Shown one piece after another: positions 1 through 12,393 of a stretch of DNA of 64,000 nt. The notes under the pieces were generated by a model. That model worked only from the letters and a program-made list of their open reading frames with translations, made no database searches and was not told where the DNA came from. A program made the position numbers and the translations under genes. Source of the DNA: Coleophoma eucalyptorum (lineage: Eukaryota; Ascomycota; Leotiomycetes; Helotiales; Dermateaceae); contig JALRME010000041.1 in the NCBI GenBank assembly GCA_026120035.1, positions 1 through 64,000 on the forward strand, given 5' to 3'. Positions within the stretch are counted from its first letter, which is position 1. Every line of letters begins with the position of its first letter.

Positions 1-156
1 CAAATATATGTATATGTAGGGGTATTGTGATATACCCTTACATATCTACCGTATGACAATGTTGTGATCACGTGTAGGTGATATAACGATATTCCAACAG
101 GTGGTTAGTATGTTTAACCGGAAGTCTAAATTATTCAAGAACGCCTTTAAGCTCAG

Positions 157-2089
157 TTATATGTCATCTTTGCAAATTACGTTCAGTGACCAGTCAGCGA
201 AATGGTTATAAATTCTCCAGGTACCCGGGCTGAGGGCTACCGGCGGCTGAAGTTTCGTCTGAGTTGAGGGATTCAGTCGCGTGCCAGAGGCAATGATATC
301 TGAGTCTGGGTCATAGAGTTCTGGGTATTTTACGAAGAACGCTGGGTCCAACTTAAAGAGACTGATTCCACGGTCCATATTCAGCGTCTTGAAGGCGAGC
401 CGAGCATATTCTTTGATCTCAAATAAAGACCGCAAATCAGGTGCTGGAAGGCACATATTACCAGTGGCGGCTGGTGTTTCTGATGGCGTTATTAAATCGT
501 TTGGCGAGCCATGAGAACCGGTCGCAAAGTTTTTTTGAAATGGACCATCAAAGGACTGTTCTTCCTCATTTACTCCCATACCTTCGATAAGATCCCATAC
601 TCTGATATATCCAGGTGTCGGGCTATCAAGCCTTATAAGTTTAGATAAATCTGTCTCTACGACGTATGTAGTGGCCATATCGCAGATGATATTATCTATA
701 AATGGATTCGCAGAATGTGACAGAATTAACCTGTCCCGGACAGATACAAAGGGGCACCAATCAATAATTGGCGGGTAAGACTCCGATAGTTGTAGAGCTG
801 AAGGTCGATACCTCGAATGAAGATCCATGTACGTGTCCCTAGTTGGATTGAGTTGCCATATCGATAAAGCTGCGATATGATAGTAGAATTTTGTTGGCGT
901 ATACCATGATAGGGCTGACGGCCGAGATATGCTATTAAATAGGGAGAGCATGACGGATACTGTAACATGCAGTTGCTTTCTAAAAAGACAATCATTAGCT
1001 ACTGCTTTGTCTCGTAAGAACAATTAGCTTACCGTCCGGTAGCTGTATTTAACGCTGGCTGAAGATTTTTCCACTTGTTTGAAATGGCATTTCTTATGGC
1101 AAATATATGGTCTGAAAAACCAGAGTTTGTCGTTCTGAACCTGGACTTCCTGGAGTCCGTCCCAGCCATGATCGGACTGATAGCGTTCTTATATACGGAG
1201 GGACCCATCTGGTAATTATATGACCATACCCCAGGAATCCCCGGTGAAGGATTGCCAGACGGTGATAATGAGGTGGATAACGAACTCAAATTTCTAGGCA
1301 ATACCTGAGCTTGTTGTTCGGGCTCTTTAAACTGTTCAACTGTCAATCTACTAGCCAGGCCATACCCAGCCACAGATCCGGGGTCCAACAACGGTAGCGG
1401 TTGAGTGGTAGATAATGCATTGCTACTGGCATTATTACTGGGTGAGAAAATATCAGTATTATCGGGAATCTGATTTAACTGCTGGGCAAAATAATAGTCA
1501 CTCGAGAACAGTTCGTCGATGCTTGAAAAGTCTTCCATCTGAGGCGAAGTGTCAGATTGCGGCAAGTGCGGTGAAGATTGGACATTGCACGAGAAGCTGG
1601 CCTGTTGCCGTGTTAGAGAGGTAACAAGATCCCCAGCCGCAGCTTTTTTTGGTTCTGCGCCAGAAGTGTGGCTTGATTTTTCCTATAAGACTTGTCAATA
1701 GCGAAGCATTAGATACAGAAGGGCGAATTACTGATACTTGTAGGAGACCAGCCATTGACTCAGAAATAGTTGCCAGTGCTGCTTGGGCGCTTCGCAGCTT
1801 ATTGTGAAATCCAAGTAGCTGTTCACGAAGTTTTCTGTTCTCATCTTCCAGCTGGGCCAACCTTTCATTGTCAGGCTTGCTTGAATCATCGAGACGACGC
1901 TCTAGCTCCTGAATATACGCATTTTGCCTCTGTCTGAATGCTTGCTGTGACAAGCGGTTACGGAGTTTTCTATTTTCTTATTAGTCACGCCATGGCAAAA
2001 AGGGTGTCAAAAACTTTGTATTACTTCTTATCTGTTAATGTAGCCTGCTGCTTTTGAAGCCTGGTCTCTTCTCTCTCTGGATCTACCAT
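157..2089 (-). CDS. bZIP transcription factor with C-terminal DUF3425 domain
   Basis: Predicted nuclear DNA-binding regulator of about 569 aa. Four exons (2089-2025, 1969-1717, 1601-1033, 979-157) join in frame; the introns have GT-AG ends and the second has CTAAC just before its acceptor. Residues about 20-90 form the bZIP: a basic region with RNRLSQQAFRQRQ, then a coiled coil with heptad leucines. The middle is Ser/Pro/Asn-rich and probably disordered. The C-terminal part (DWCPF, then RDRL) matches the DUF3425 domain that fungal bZIP proteins commonly carry. It is divergently transcribed from the FMN oxidase. The donor of intron 2 is the least certain point; three GTs fit the phase. Targets are unknown; control of the next three genes is inference. 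Confidence 0.85.
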
Positions 2090-2737
2090 GATTAATTTAT
2101 CCACAGTCCTGACTACCACATCAGACAAGGGATTGACCTCGGTCACTCGTACAAGACGCTGAAGCAGTTTGTAAGTTAGGACCGTTCATATTTTTTCTTG
2201 AAGCTGGGTTCGCGTGGAAGTGGCTATACAACGCTAACACTGATGCATCAGTAGTCTCGCTAAGATTCCGGGTTATCCCTCTGGCGTAAGGTCAGGTGGG
2301 CAGAAGGATATAGGGCACCACCACCGTCACAGGCAATTGATTATGCGGAGAGATCACTCTTTAAAACAAGGTTATAGTCACAGTTACCCAGGACACTGCA
2401 TCTAGTGATCTTGATAACGATTCATTGGGCCCATGAGCTAACAAGGGAAGCCTATACTTTCACGTGATTCCATTTCGTTTTGAAAGAGTGGGATTCAAGA
2501 AAGAGTTGTTCACGGATAAAATGTGTTTCCTTTTGCCGATGAATTTAATGGACTGCGATCGAGTTCGGGTTAAAGCATTTGACTAAATACACAGAATCGT
2601 CTGACATTTTATAATCAGCTAAGAATGTCGGCACTCATCAATCAACGCACAGTTCCGTACTATGCTATCATTATTTCAGCTGATTTGTTTACCTATTTCG
2701 GCCGCCCTGACGTGGTCTAGGACTTAGCGTTCCCGAG

Positions 2738-2862
2738 TTACTAAGTCATTTGTTAGTCACTATCTGCACGTGATCGTTGACAATTATCTTGTTGAGAGCT
2801 TAGTGGTGGAAGGCAACATCTAATACATGCCTTCACTGATAAATATGGGGGTCATTAGTCAC
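2738..2862. promoter_or_regulatory. Candidate Yap/AP-1-like sites in the bZIP / FMN-oxidase divergent promoter
   Basis: The 898-bp region between the two start codons contains TTACTAA at 2738-2744 and TTAGTCAC at 2753-2760 and 2855-2862. Another TTAGTCAC is at 1981 in the first bZIP intron. These match the general form of fungal Yap/AP-1 sites. Binding by the adjacent bZIP protein is inference. CACGTG-like E-box bases lie next to the first cluster. Confidence 0.4.
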
Positions 2863-2987
2863 GGCTGCAGCTGGAATTTAATTAGGAATAAATAAAACAT
2901 TGAGACTCCCTTTTCTGTGTCCAAATATCTCTTTCTGTCTTACTTCATCTTGACTGCAGTATAGACTTTCTAATCCTCAGATTCACC

Positions 2988-4334
2988 ATGGGAAAGAGCA
3001 CCGTACCTCCAATTATGAAAGAAGAGAAGGTCCTTAGCATTGAGGACCTGCATAAGGCAGCTTCGAAAAAACTTCCCACGTTTGCACGAGGTAAGAAGTT
3101 CTTCGCAGTCACTCTTTCAAGATTAAAAGAAACCCCTCGTACTTAATGAATTTCTGGAAAGAGAAGTTTAATCAATAAAACCCTACTCGCAGAGTTCTTG
3201 GATTATTGAAAGCCAAAGGCTAACAAGCTCCCCTAGAGTTTTACGATTCAGGATCTACGTCTCAGTTGACTGTACATGAAAACAGTTCGGCATTCGCAAA
3301 GTATCGCTTGCGGCCACGTATTCTTAGAAATGTCTCAAATGCAGACACTAGTACGGTCGTACTGGGATCTAAAATTTCATTTCCTCTTGGTGTGTCTCCA
3401 GCAGGTATCCAGGCTATGGCCCACCCCGATGGCGAACTTGCTACCAGCCGCGCTTGTGCTAAGCACAATGTCCATATGGGTGTATCGTCATTTGCAAACT
3501 ACTCTGTTGAAGAGATTACCAAAGCTGGACTTGAAGTCGGACCAATTTCACATGTTATGCAGGTTTACACAATGAAGGACCGGGCTCATCAGGAACGCAT
3601 CATTAAACGAGCTGAGGCAGCTGGTTGTCTTGCTATATTTTTAACGGCTGATAGTCCTGTTCTTGGGGTTCGTTATAACGAATGGCGAAATGATTTCCGC
3701 ACTCCTGCGGGCCTTTCATTCCCTATGTTGGAGAAAACGTCGGAAATGATCATAGCTCAGTCTCATGATGATGGATTTCTAGCGCTGAACTCTGACTCTC
3801 ATTCATGGGCGGAAGAGATCCCTTGGCTCAGGAGCAAGACAAAGATGGAAATCTGGATTAAAGGAGTATTAACAGCCGAGGATGTGCTTCTTGCCCGTGA
3901 ATATGGATGCGATGGTGTCATCATAAGTAACCACGGTGGTAGACAATTAGATGGGACACCACCAACCATCGATGCCCTGCCTGAATGTATTGAGGCTGCC
4001 GATGGCAAAATCAGGGTGCATATCGATGGTGGTTTCCGAACTGGTTCAGACATATTCAAGGCCATAGCCCTTGGAGCAGAATGCTGCTGGATTGGCCGCC
4101 CACCAATATGGGGTCTAGCTGTAAGTTTCCATCTACACTTTTAAGCAAAGTATAACCAAACACAATACTAATTTATTACAGTACGATGGACAAAAGGGTG
4201 TTGAAAAGGCCCTTGAAATTCTGTATGATGAGTTCAGACGTTGCATGATGTTGACTGGCTGCAAAAATGTCTCAGAAATCACAAAGGCATCAATCGGCAT
4301 TGCTCGACCTGATGGGCCCTTGGCACGTTTGTAA
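2988..4334 (+). CDS. Peroxisomal FMN-dependent 2-hydroxyacid oxidase/dehydrogenase
   Basis: Member of the FMN-dependent alpha-hydroxyacid dehydrogenase family (glycolate/lactate oxidase type), which oxidises 2-hydroxyacids to 2-oxoacids. About 379 aa from exons 2988-3090, 3237-4120 and 4182-4334. The first intron has GCTAAC before its acceptor, and all phases agree. Family marks seen are RPRIL near the N-terminus, FPLGVSPAG, and the active-site signature SNHGGRQ followed by LDG. The protein ends in Ala-Arg-Leu, a good type 1 peroxisomal targeting signal. That fits an H2O2-producing oxidase. The substrate cannot be read from sequence. It converges with the MFS gene and diverges from the bZIP gene. 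Confidence 0.9.
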
Positions 4335-4767
4335 TGTAAATAAAATCATCAATGCAACGCATGCCAGCGTAATTTACGACTTATAATCTTCATTAGTATG
4401 CGGCGTTAGTGAGGTTTGACTGGAAACTTATGAAACAATTTGGTGCCTCCTAATTTGTTAGCTGTGTTTGTATCAATCGACAAGAGTTAGAATTTACTGG
4501 AATCATCGAGGTGTAAATGGAAATCTACTTGATCATTCCCACGTAGCCTTGAAGACCTTAATAACGGAGGTTGAAACACCCGAGATAAAGCATCAGTCTG
4601 TAGTTTGTGCTTAATTGCAAACTTCCACATGATTTTCTAGCGCTGAATTCAATATAAATGTACGTCATTAGATTTTTAATTCCCATTTCTATGTCCTTTA
4701 TTTCGCTAGCATAAAAGCAATATTGTTCTAAAAGGCATTTTATCTTTCAATAAAATAACCCTGTAAC
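4335..4767. other. Convergent 3' intergenic region
   Basis: AT-rich spacer between the 3' ends of the oxidase and transporter genes. No open frame or RNA was recognised; it should hold both 3' UTRs. Confidence 0.5.
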
Positions 4768-6406
4768 TCAACATTGCTGCTCCCGAACACTATCAGTCTT
4801 TATTCCCTGGCAAATCTTACTTTTCATTCGAATCGAGTCGCCATATCGAATGAATACGAATGGAATGGGAATGATAGCTAAACTGAAAAAACCCAAGAGA
4901 CTTGTTGCCCAAGCGATTCCTAAATCATTGTACATACTGGCAGTAGCCAGCGGTAAAAGCGCCCCCAAGATACTTCGGCCACAGCTGGCCGCGGCAAGAG
5001 CACTAGCGGAGAAAACTGTGTACGCATCTGTCAGATAGTTGAAGTATGCGATGAAGATTAAATTAGCAGCTATGCAGAAAGGGAATCCTGCCAGCATAGG
5101 TACGATCCAGTGGATGTTTGGAGATGCTGACCACCCTAGCCAAAACAGAGAGCAAGTTATCAATGGCCCTGCAAAACAAGCCAGAGGTAAGCGTTGGTAC
5201 TCTTCTTTGCACGCCCATTCTTTCCCTTGTTCTTTTGCGTTATATAATTTACGGTCGTACCACAGACAAAGGGGCATCGCGCAAATTGTACCCAAACCCA
5301 TTGGGATAAATGCCAGAGATCCATTACTTGCAGACATACCATAAATCCCCTGAAATATATAAGGGTATGCTTGGAACAAGAGGAAGAGGATTGCAAAAAT
5401 AAACGAGATGTAGATTGTTGAAAACAAAACAATAGGCTCGGTAAAAAGCATTATGAGTGGCCGTGATATGGTTGTAATCAATATCTGAAGTAGCTTTTGA
5501 TCTCCCAGCTCCATAGGAGCGAATATCAAAGCATCGTCTCGGCTGGCCTCCCGTAGTGTGCGGGCCTTATAGCATAGGATTATCGGGGCGCATGTTTCTG
5601 GGACGAATGCTAGGAGAATCAAAGTAAGGACGGCCAATGAAGTTGTAAAGCAGAATGCCCAGCGCCATCCATTCAACGAGACGAATGCAAAAATTGTTGG
5701 ACCAAGTGTAGTTCCAATTGTTGTGATCTGTGTAGGATGAAATTAGTCATATTCTGTAAACTTAGACGGCTTTATCTTAGAAATTCTACAACTTTACTTA
5801 CCACAGTATAGGTCGCAGTAGCAATTCCACGTGTCCGTTGCTCTGGGAAAATATCTGCATACACGCCTCCAATGAGTGATATTGGAGTACCGCCTCCAAC
5901 TCCTGCGACGGCCCTGAAGAAAACCAACAGTCCGAACGAGGGAGCTAGAGCACAACCTAACGATGCACATGTAAATATTGCAAAGCTCAGAATTATCGTC
6001 TTTTTCCGTCCATACTGTTCACTCATTGGTGCAAAAATCAGAGGACCCATGACATAACCTGCTAGGAAAACCGTTGTAATTAGGGTTGCTTGTGTCGAAT
6101 CATTAATGGAAAAATATCGGCGAATAGAAGAAGACGTCCCAGCAGGGAGACTAGATGAGAGTGTGCTATTCCCCATGGCCAGGCAATAAACAGCAGCAAT
6201 GAATAGCTTTCGTTTCTACCCTCTAGAGTCAGCTCTGTTATTGTAGGGGTGGTTGAAACAGTTTGTAATGTTTCTCTTTTTAATTCTTGACGTACCTTTG
6301 ACCAATTATGAGGGTTTTTGGGGTCATTCTCTGTGAATCTAACTATGGTAGTGAGATGAGTCGAATTCTCATGGCGTTTATTTAATATTTCAGTCGGGAA
6401 TATCAT
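4768..6406 (-). CDS. MFS transporter (DHA1-like)
   Basis: Plasma-membrane secondary transporter of about 494 aa. Exons are 6406-6296, 6215-5802 and 5727-4768, with 80- and 74-nt GT-AG introns; all exons are phase 0. The N-terminus carries the fungal DHA1 hallmark DPKNPHNWS, followed by a first membrane helix (LFIAAVYCLAMG). The loop after helix 2 has the motif-A-like GRKKT. Several hydrophobic helices follow in the last exon, consistent with 12 in total. The start was placed at 6406, just before the conserved hydrophilic N-terminus, not at an upstream hydrophobic in-frame ATG at 6505. Drug efflux and substrate uptake are both possible; the neighbouring oxidase and RidA genes make uptake or export of a catabolic substrate plausible. 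Confidence 0.88.
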
Positions 6407-6696
6407 TGTAACAGAGGAATAGAAGCAGTAAAGTTGTAGATTGAAAAGTAGAACTCCGACAGAACGGTTAAACGTCAATGAAAAATTGAAATAAAAAACT
6501 GTCACATACAGTGGTTAGGTGTCTGAGTAAGAGATACTGGACGAATCTTTCAATGACAGAACAATTTTGGTAACCTGACTTATCACATTTGAATCCTTGC
6601 CCTGTTACTAATTACTTGTTATACTATGGATGGGATATGACTAATATTATACATGAAAGTATTTGAGAAATAGGATTTGTTGCAACTGGTGCTTCG

Positions 6697-6704
6697 TTAG
6701 TCAC
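6697..6704. promoter_or_regulatory. TTAGTCAC site between MFS and RidA genes
   Basis: This 8-mer is the same as the ones in the bZIP/oxidase promoter and lies in the 561-bp divergent region between the transporter and the RidA gene. A TGAGTAA follows at about 6712. A shared regulator is inference. Confidence 0.35.
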
Positions 6705-6967
6705 CAAAGACTGAGTAATGGTGCTGAGCTCGGACTCGTAGCGCGTGCCTCAGCCGCCACTCCGCTGTTGATAAGGGTGAATTCTAAAATAGTAATGTAG
6801 AACACAGCTTTTCTTCCATTTAATACTCTTACTTCATTTAATTGGCGTTCCGCTTTCTGGAAAACTGTCCAATATCATCTTCATACTCTAGTCCAGCAAC
6901 ACCACCGCGCATCAGACCAAGCAAATTCCTCGAGCATTGTTATTCTGTCTAACCACACGACATCAGA

Positions 6968-7501
6968 ATGAAAGAATCACGAATTGAGGTCTTTACTGCC
7001 GATGCGCCAAAGCCTCCTTCTTTTCTTTCTCAGGCAATTGTCTTGGGAGATCTCGTCTTTTGTTCTGGTCAGGTTGGCTGCGATCCGAAGACGGGAGCTC
7101 TCGTACGAGGAACAATCCAAGATAGAACGGTGACAAATAATCCACCGCACATCGCCAGAGTTCAATTTAGCTAATTTATAGAAATAGAAGCGGATCCTCG
7201 CAAACCTTGAAGGCGTTCTGGAGGCTGCTGGATCGAGTATGGCGGATGTCGGCAAGGTCAATATATATCTTACTGACATGGCCGATTTCTCTGAAATGAA
7301 TGAAGCCTACGATCCTTTCTTCTCCAGTCCCAAACCTGTAGGTAGAATGCAACAGGTTTATATACCTCCATTTACAAACAAGCGGGCTAACTAGATTCTT
7401 AGGCACGCACTTGCATTGGTGTAAAGTCGTTGCCTCTAGGAACTGATATCGAAATCGAATGTGTAGCAAGAGTGACACCTGAACCACGGACCAAAATTTA
7501 A
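6968..7501 (+). CDS. RidA/YjgF family enamine/imine deaminase
   Basis: About 136 aa from exons 6968-7129, 7188-7337 and 7403-7501. The second intron has GGCTAACTAG before its acceptor. Family features seen are GDLVFCSGQVG near residue 30, the LEGVLEAAGSS helix, a VNIYLTDMADF strand-loop and a terminal C-I-G-V then VARV. In RidA-type proteins the arginine in ARTC(I/V)GV binds the substrate carboxylate; here it is ARTCIGV. Family members hydrolyse reactive enamines/imines made by PLP enzymes or flavin oxidases. Its place beside an FMN oxidase and a transporter suggests a role in the same pathway (inference). Confidence 0.9.
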
Positions 7502-10399
7502 TAACTATAGGAGGGAGGAAGGGTAGCGTGGGGTTGAAAGTCGTCATTTATTCTTGATAAAATCATGTCGTATCTGTATATTTTTATGCAATTGATGTAA
7601 GTCTCATGGGTCGTATACATGGTGCAAAGTTCTATTGCCTCAATAATCGATCGTTGATCATTATCCCACAGCAATATTCTGCTAGACGGACTTCAGTATA
7701 TTCCTCTTATGTTTCAAAAACCATGGCCAAATTCAACGATCCCAATTTCCAGGAAGCACTATAGAACCTAGGGAAGGAAGCCTTCGATAAAGACAAGCTG
7801 TAAATCCCGATCAATGGCAACCAGCATCATTTGGTTATCGTTAATATCCAAGCCGAGGAGTTTATCTCTCGAAGAATGCACACTGTTAGTATTGATATCC
7901 GGTGAAGACCAAAGCAAGAATAATAGCAAATACATGGGCCGCTAGATATTATGCCCCTGCATTTTCGGGTGTAAAACGGAAGTTTTTTTTCAATATCGAA
8001 GAAATATTTACACGTAGTCTCTGACGAGAGCTATAAGTTGAAGACACTGACTCCTCAACGGTCTAGATAACCATCTAGCCCTCAACTATCGTTAGGAGAG
8101 AGATTTGCGACTATCTAATTGCCTTAAGAATCAAACTCACAAATATGTTTCGAGATTGAGTTTCCATGATTTTCCTCCCACTCTAGATAAACGCAAATCA
8201 GTGGATACGACGGATCGGAAAATAAAGGAAAACACTGAGAAGTAGAAGCCCCGGCCTTGGCTTGTTGCACAGGCCAAAATTTGATCTTTTATCAAGGTTC
8301 AGGATGCGCCTGGAAGCCCCGGTCGGTGTTGTGTGCTGAAGCCGAAAGATGGTTGGTGCTCGCATTGACGTTGTCGGATCTGCTATCGCTCACGGACTTG
8401 AAGCGACGATCTCTCTTGGCAGTGATCTTCTTGAGCGCACAATCCACACCCTGACAAAAACAAATGGTGGAGCATGGAAATAAATTTAATGGGGGAATTA
8501 AGGCGAATTGTCATGGATATTCTACTTCCCCAGCTTGTATGATGTGGCATGGTGGAGATACCGCTTGCCGTTTGTATATGGTTGCACGCCGATCTTTCGT
8601 TGCACTTGTATTGCCCTTGTAACCGCCCTCATCTAGTAACCTCCGCAGTAGTGATACTTGCTAATGAGAAAGGTATTTAATCGTATTTTATTTGCATTTA
8701 ATTCTCACCAATATTTCTTATTTCACTTCCATGTTATAAAATTTCAAAGGCCCCGTGGAACAACGAGTGAATTGACGTGGAGACCTTCCGTGTATAACTT
8801 AGCTATGCTAAGGAAATGGCGCAGTCAGTTGAAAGAGAGGGTTGATTCCAAATCGATACTAATATTCAGTTCGATTCATCTAAATCCAAGAATCAATTAT
8901 AATATAACATAGAACAAAGCATAGAGTTGAATATGGAATTGCACTAGTGACAAATCAAAAATTAATAAGCTTGTTTGTGTTCTACATCATCCCCTGCCTT
9001 AGTTTTAGTGTTTGATCTACTAATGTTCTTGCAGATAACTACTGTCTATTTCAACACTTATTTGATATCTTTATCGTTATTTCGCAAGTATCTGCCAATC
9101 CTACGTTAGACCTGTAACTTATACTTGACATTTTCTATGGAATATCACACATTATGGAGGTATTTATAGTTGAGGGACGTGCAGATAAGCTAGAGTAATA
9201 TATTCGATAGATGAGTTCTACTGAAGGACCACCACCTGATGACTTTATGTATTCTTAATGCTATCTATCATATGTACGACTGTAGACCTTTAAGTTCATG
9301 CCACAGTCTTCTCGACTTATCGGAACATGCTAAGGAGAGTGGAGCACTCGAGATTTGCTATTTGAATACATTTGGATCCCTTCGCAGATTCGCTAACGAC
9401 ATAAAAAGAGCCTCAATATTGATATCCTTCCTGCTTGATTAAAGACGCAGTGAGTTTGTTCGCTATTTCTACCTCCGACCGTGTGAGAAGAAAGCAGATT
9501 GACAGCAAGCAGATGACATGTGTCATCGATAACGTTTTGCCGCGCTGGCTCAAGGAATAGGCATCAACGGTAGGGATCCGAAGTATTGAAGATGAGCCTC
9601 AATTGGACAAGGATCCGGCACTCTCTTCGTATTGTATTATTTAATGACTTTCCTACTTGAGCTCTGGAAGACGACGCTAGAATATCACGATTCGTTTTGG
9701 GGTAAGCGCCGCAAGCGCTGGATGCATAGGAAACACGCTCCGAGATCGTCGCTATCATGGGTTATATAGAGAATGGGTACAACTTCTTTGATCGTCGCTG
9801 TCTTCAGTACCCTGGTACGCCAGATGTACCCACGTTCTCGAGAACCATAGCATGAAGAAAAAGAGGCCAGGAGAATAAAATGGTTCGAGAGTCGTTCGAG
9901 GGTCTACCATCGACCATTATGAACGTCGGACTGCGACTGGCGCGTCACTTGGCTGGCCTAAAGAGGGCATGGGGGCCGTTGAGTTATTTCACGATAATAT
10001 TGAACGGTATAGTATAATGCTAATCCGAACCCCAGCCCCGCCGGCCCATTTATAGATGCTTCGGGCCAGTGTACTGAAGGGAGAAACTGTGCAGCAAACA
10101 CTGGCTCGGTAGGTTTCCATTCCTTACCTTTGCAATTTCGTGTAATATTGTACCCACAGTGCCGTGGCAAGGGTGTAGGACCCCGTCTAGATGATCACTG
10201 AGCCCTCGTCGTTTACGCCCCCATGCTTGACAACTCGCCACCCGTCACGGCATAGCGCGATATCTTCACCAAACATATAATAAAATGAAGAATTCCAACT
10301 CAAGTTGGAGCCAGTCGTCAACCATTGCGACCGCCGACCTAGACCGTATTTCTTTATTTTGAAGCGGGTTGAAGTGTGCCTGCTGTCCACTCCTTGACA
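7502..10399. other. Long intergenic region without a recognisable gene
   Basis: About 2.9 kb, AT-rich to 9.2 kb. Near 7724-7890 a short ATG frame is broken by several stops, and at 8257-8454 there is a short GC-richer frame; neither resembles a known family. The last few hundred bases should hold the GH1 promoter. No RNA gene or repeat was identified. Confidence 0.4.
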
Positions 10400-12393
10400 A
10401 TGAGAACTTCCTTTTTTTCCCTGCTGTCGCTTCTGCTCCCCGCAGCAGCGCAGCAGGTGTACATTTCGTCCAATGGGTCGTCTCCTCGCCCGTGGTGTAC
10501 GTCGGCTGCATCCATCACAACATACGCAGCCACTCCGACTTACTATCACAGCAACTTCAGCTACACCCAGACAGAAACTGTGAGAACCGCCACAGCCGTC
10601 CAGTCCACCACACCAGCACCCACCTATGCTCCGGCCTACAGCGACATCAGCAGCCTTCTCAACAACATCTCGACCACGACATGGGGTAACTGGGATCCAA
10701 GTGCCGCTGCAACCACAACGGCTCCCAGCTCCTACCCAAACTCAACTGATCCCTATGGTCCGGCCGCTTTCTCGTCGCTGTGGGAATGGGCTGCTCTCAG
10801 TAGCTTCAGCCGCGGAGCATACTCAACTACCGTATCTCCAACGGCGGTGCCAACCTCCTCTCTGATTCTCCCACCCCCCCTCTACTTTGGACCGACCGAC
10901 TGCCTGCCCGTTCCCAAAGACTTCGTGTTCGGTGTTGCTGGTTCCGCGGCCCAAATTGAGGGTGCTGTCGCTGATGAGGGTCGTGGCCCTGCCATCTCAG
11001 AACGGGCTGGTCAAATTCCCATTCCAGGCTTTACTGATGGTGTTGACGCCTCTAACATTACCAACAACTTCGTCGCAACTGAGAGTTACTACTTGTACAA
11101 GCAGGACATTGATCGCCTTGCCGCTATCGGTGTGAAGTATTACTCGTTCAGTATCTCATGGACGAGAATCTTGCCCTTCGGCTTGCCAGGAACACCAGTC
11201 AATGCTCAGGGCATCCAGCACTACAATGACTTGATCGACTATGTCATTGAGAAGGGCATGATCCCCATGGCCACCATCTTCCACTGGGACACACCTTTGA
11301 CCATAACAGGTCTTGATCCCATGGCCACAGCCGACAATGGATACTTGGTGGGAATATTCAACTTCGGTGCCCAGAACGAAACGTTCCGAGAGGCCTTGGT
11401 GAACTTTGGAAAGATCGTGATGACACACTATTCTGACCGGGTGCCAATTTGGGTGACTATCAATGAACCTCAAACCGGAATTGTTACCGGACCAAGTTTC
11501 TACAACGTGATCATGTCCCATGCAGATCTCTATCATTTCTATCACAATGAAATCAACGGCACTGGCGAAATCACTATCAAGATGGCTGTCACCCCCGGTG
11601 TTCCTCAAGACCCTACTGACCCGACCCATGTCGCCGCAACCGAGCACTACAACGAGATTCTTCTTGCAGACTACTTGTACCCACTTGTTTTGGGCCAAGA
11701 TTACCCAGATTCTTTCAAGTACACTTTGCAGGACTACACTCCTTTGTCCACGGCTGATCTAGCACATGTGGGTGGAACTCTGGGTAAGCTTTTCCATCTC
11801 GTTCTCTTTAGGATAATTCTAACCAAGAGTTAGATTTCATTGGCGTCGATGTTTATTCAACTCCCGTTATCATTCCGGTGGTGGATGATTATGAAGCTTG
11901 TGGTCGTGATAACGACACAACTAGCAACCCTTACTGGCCCTACTGCGTCTATCCGGTCTATGAAACGGTGAACGGTTGGAATGTGGGGTATGACAATAAC
12001 GATGCCGTCTATACGGAGCCAACGTACCTGCGCACCGCACTAAACTACCTCTGGAACACATACGAGATTCCCGTCATGGTGACAGAACTCGGCATTTCTC
12101 TGTATGGACCAGGTACCACCGACTTTGTCGGCATAACTTCGCAGCAGTATGATGTAGAAAGGTCGCATTACTACTTGAGCTACCTGACTGAAGTACTCAA
12201 GGCCATCTGGGAGGATGGCGTTAATGTCAAAGGGGTTATTATGTGGGCTAGTGCTGACAACTGGGAGTGGGGTTCCTATGAATTCCAATTCGGCCTACAG
12301 TACGTAGACCGAACGACAGATACCCTTGATCAATATTATAAAAGGAGTTTGTTCGATGTCGTCGACTTCGTCGAGTCGAGAAGACTTTCATGA
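10400..12393 (+). CDS. Secreted GH1 family glycoside hydrolase (beta-glucosidase-like)
   Basis: About 649 aa with one 44-nt intron (11784-11827). Residues 1-19 form a signal peptide ending AAAQ. A long Ser/Thr/Tyr/Pro-rich extension of about 150 residues follows, then the GH1 barrel beginning at DFVFGVAGSAAQIEGA. The acid/base motif TINEP is present. At the nucleophile position the usual TENG is TELG, which keeps the glutamate. The later family segments WAS.DN.EW and FGL..VD are present. GH1 enzymes cleave beta-glucosides and related glycosides; the exact substrate is not evident. The start is the ATG that opens the signal peptide, not the upstream non-ATG frame. GC content and codon use look better kept than in the flanking DNA. 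Confidence 0.9.

Noticed and set aside
7724..7890. ATG frame beginning MAKFNDPNF with several stops
   Set aside because: Might be a gene relic, but it is too short and matches no family I can name.
11156..11698. 180-codon frame antisense to the GH1 gene
   Set aside because: Shadow of the GH1 coding sequence.
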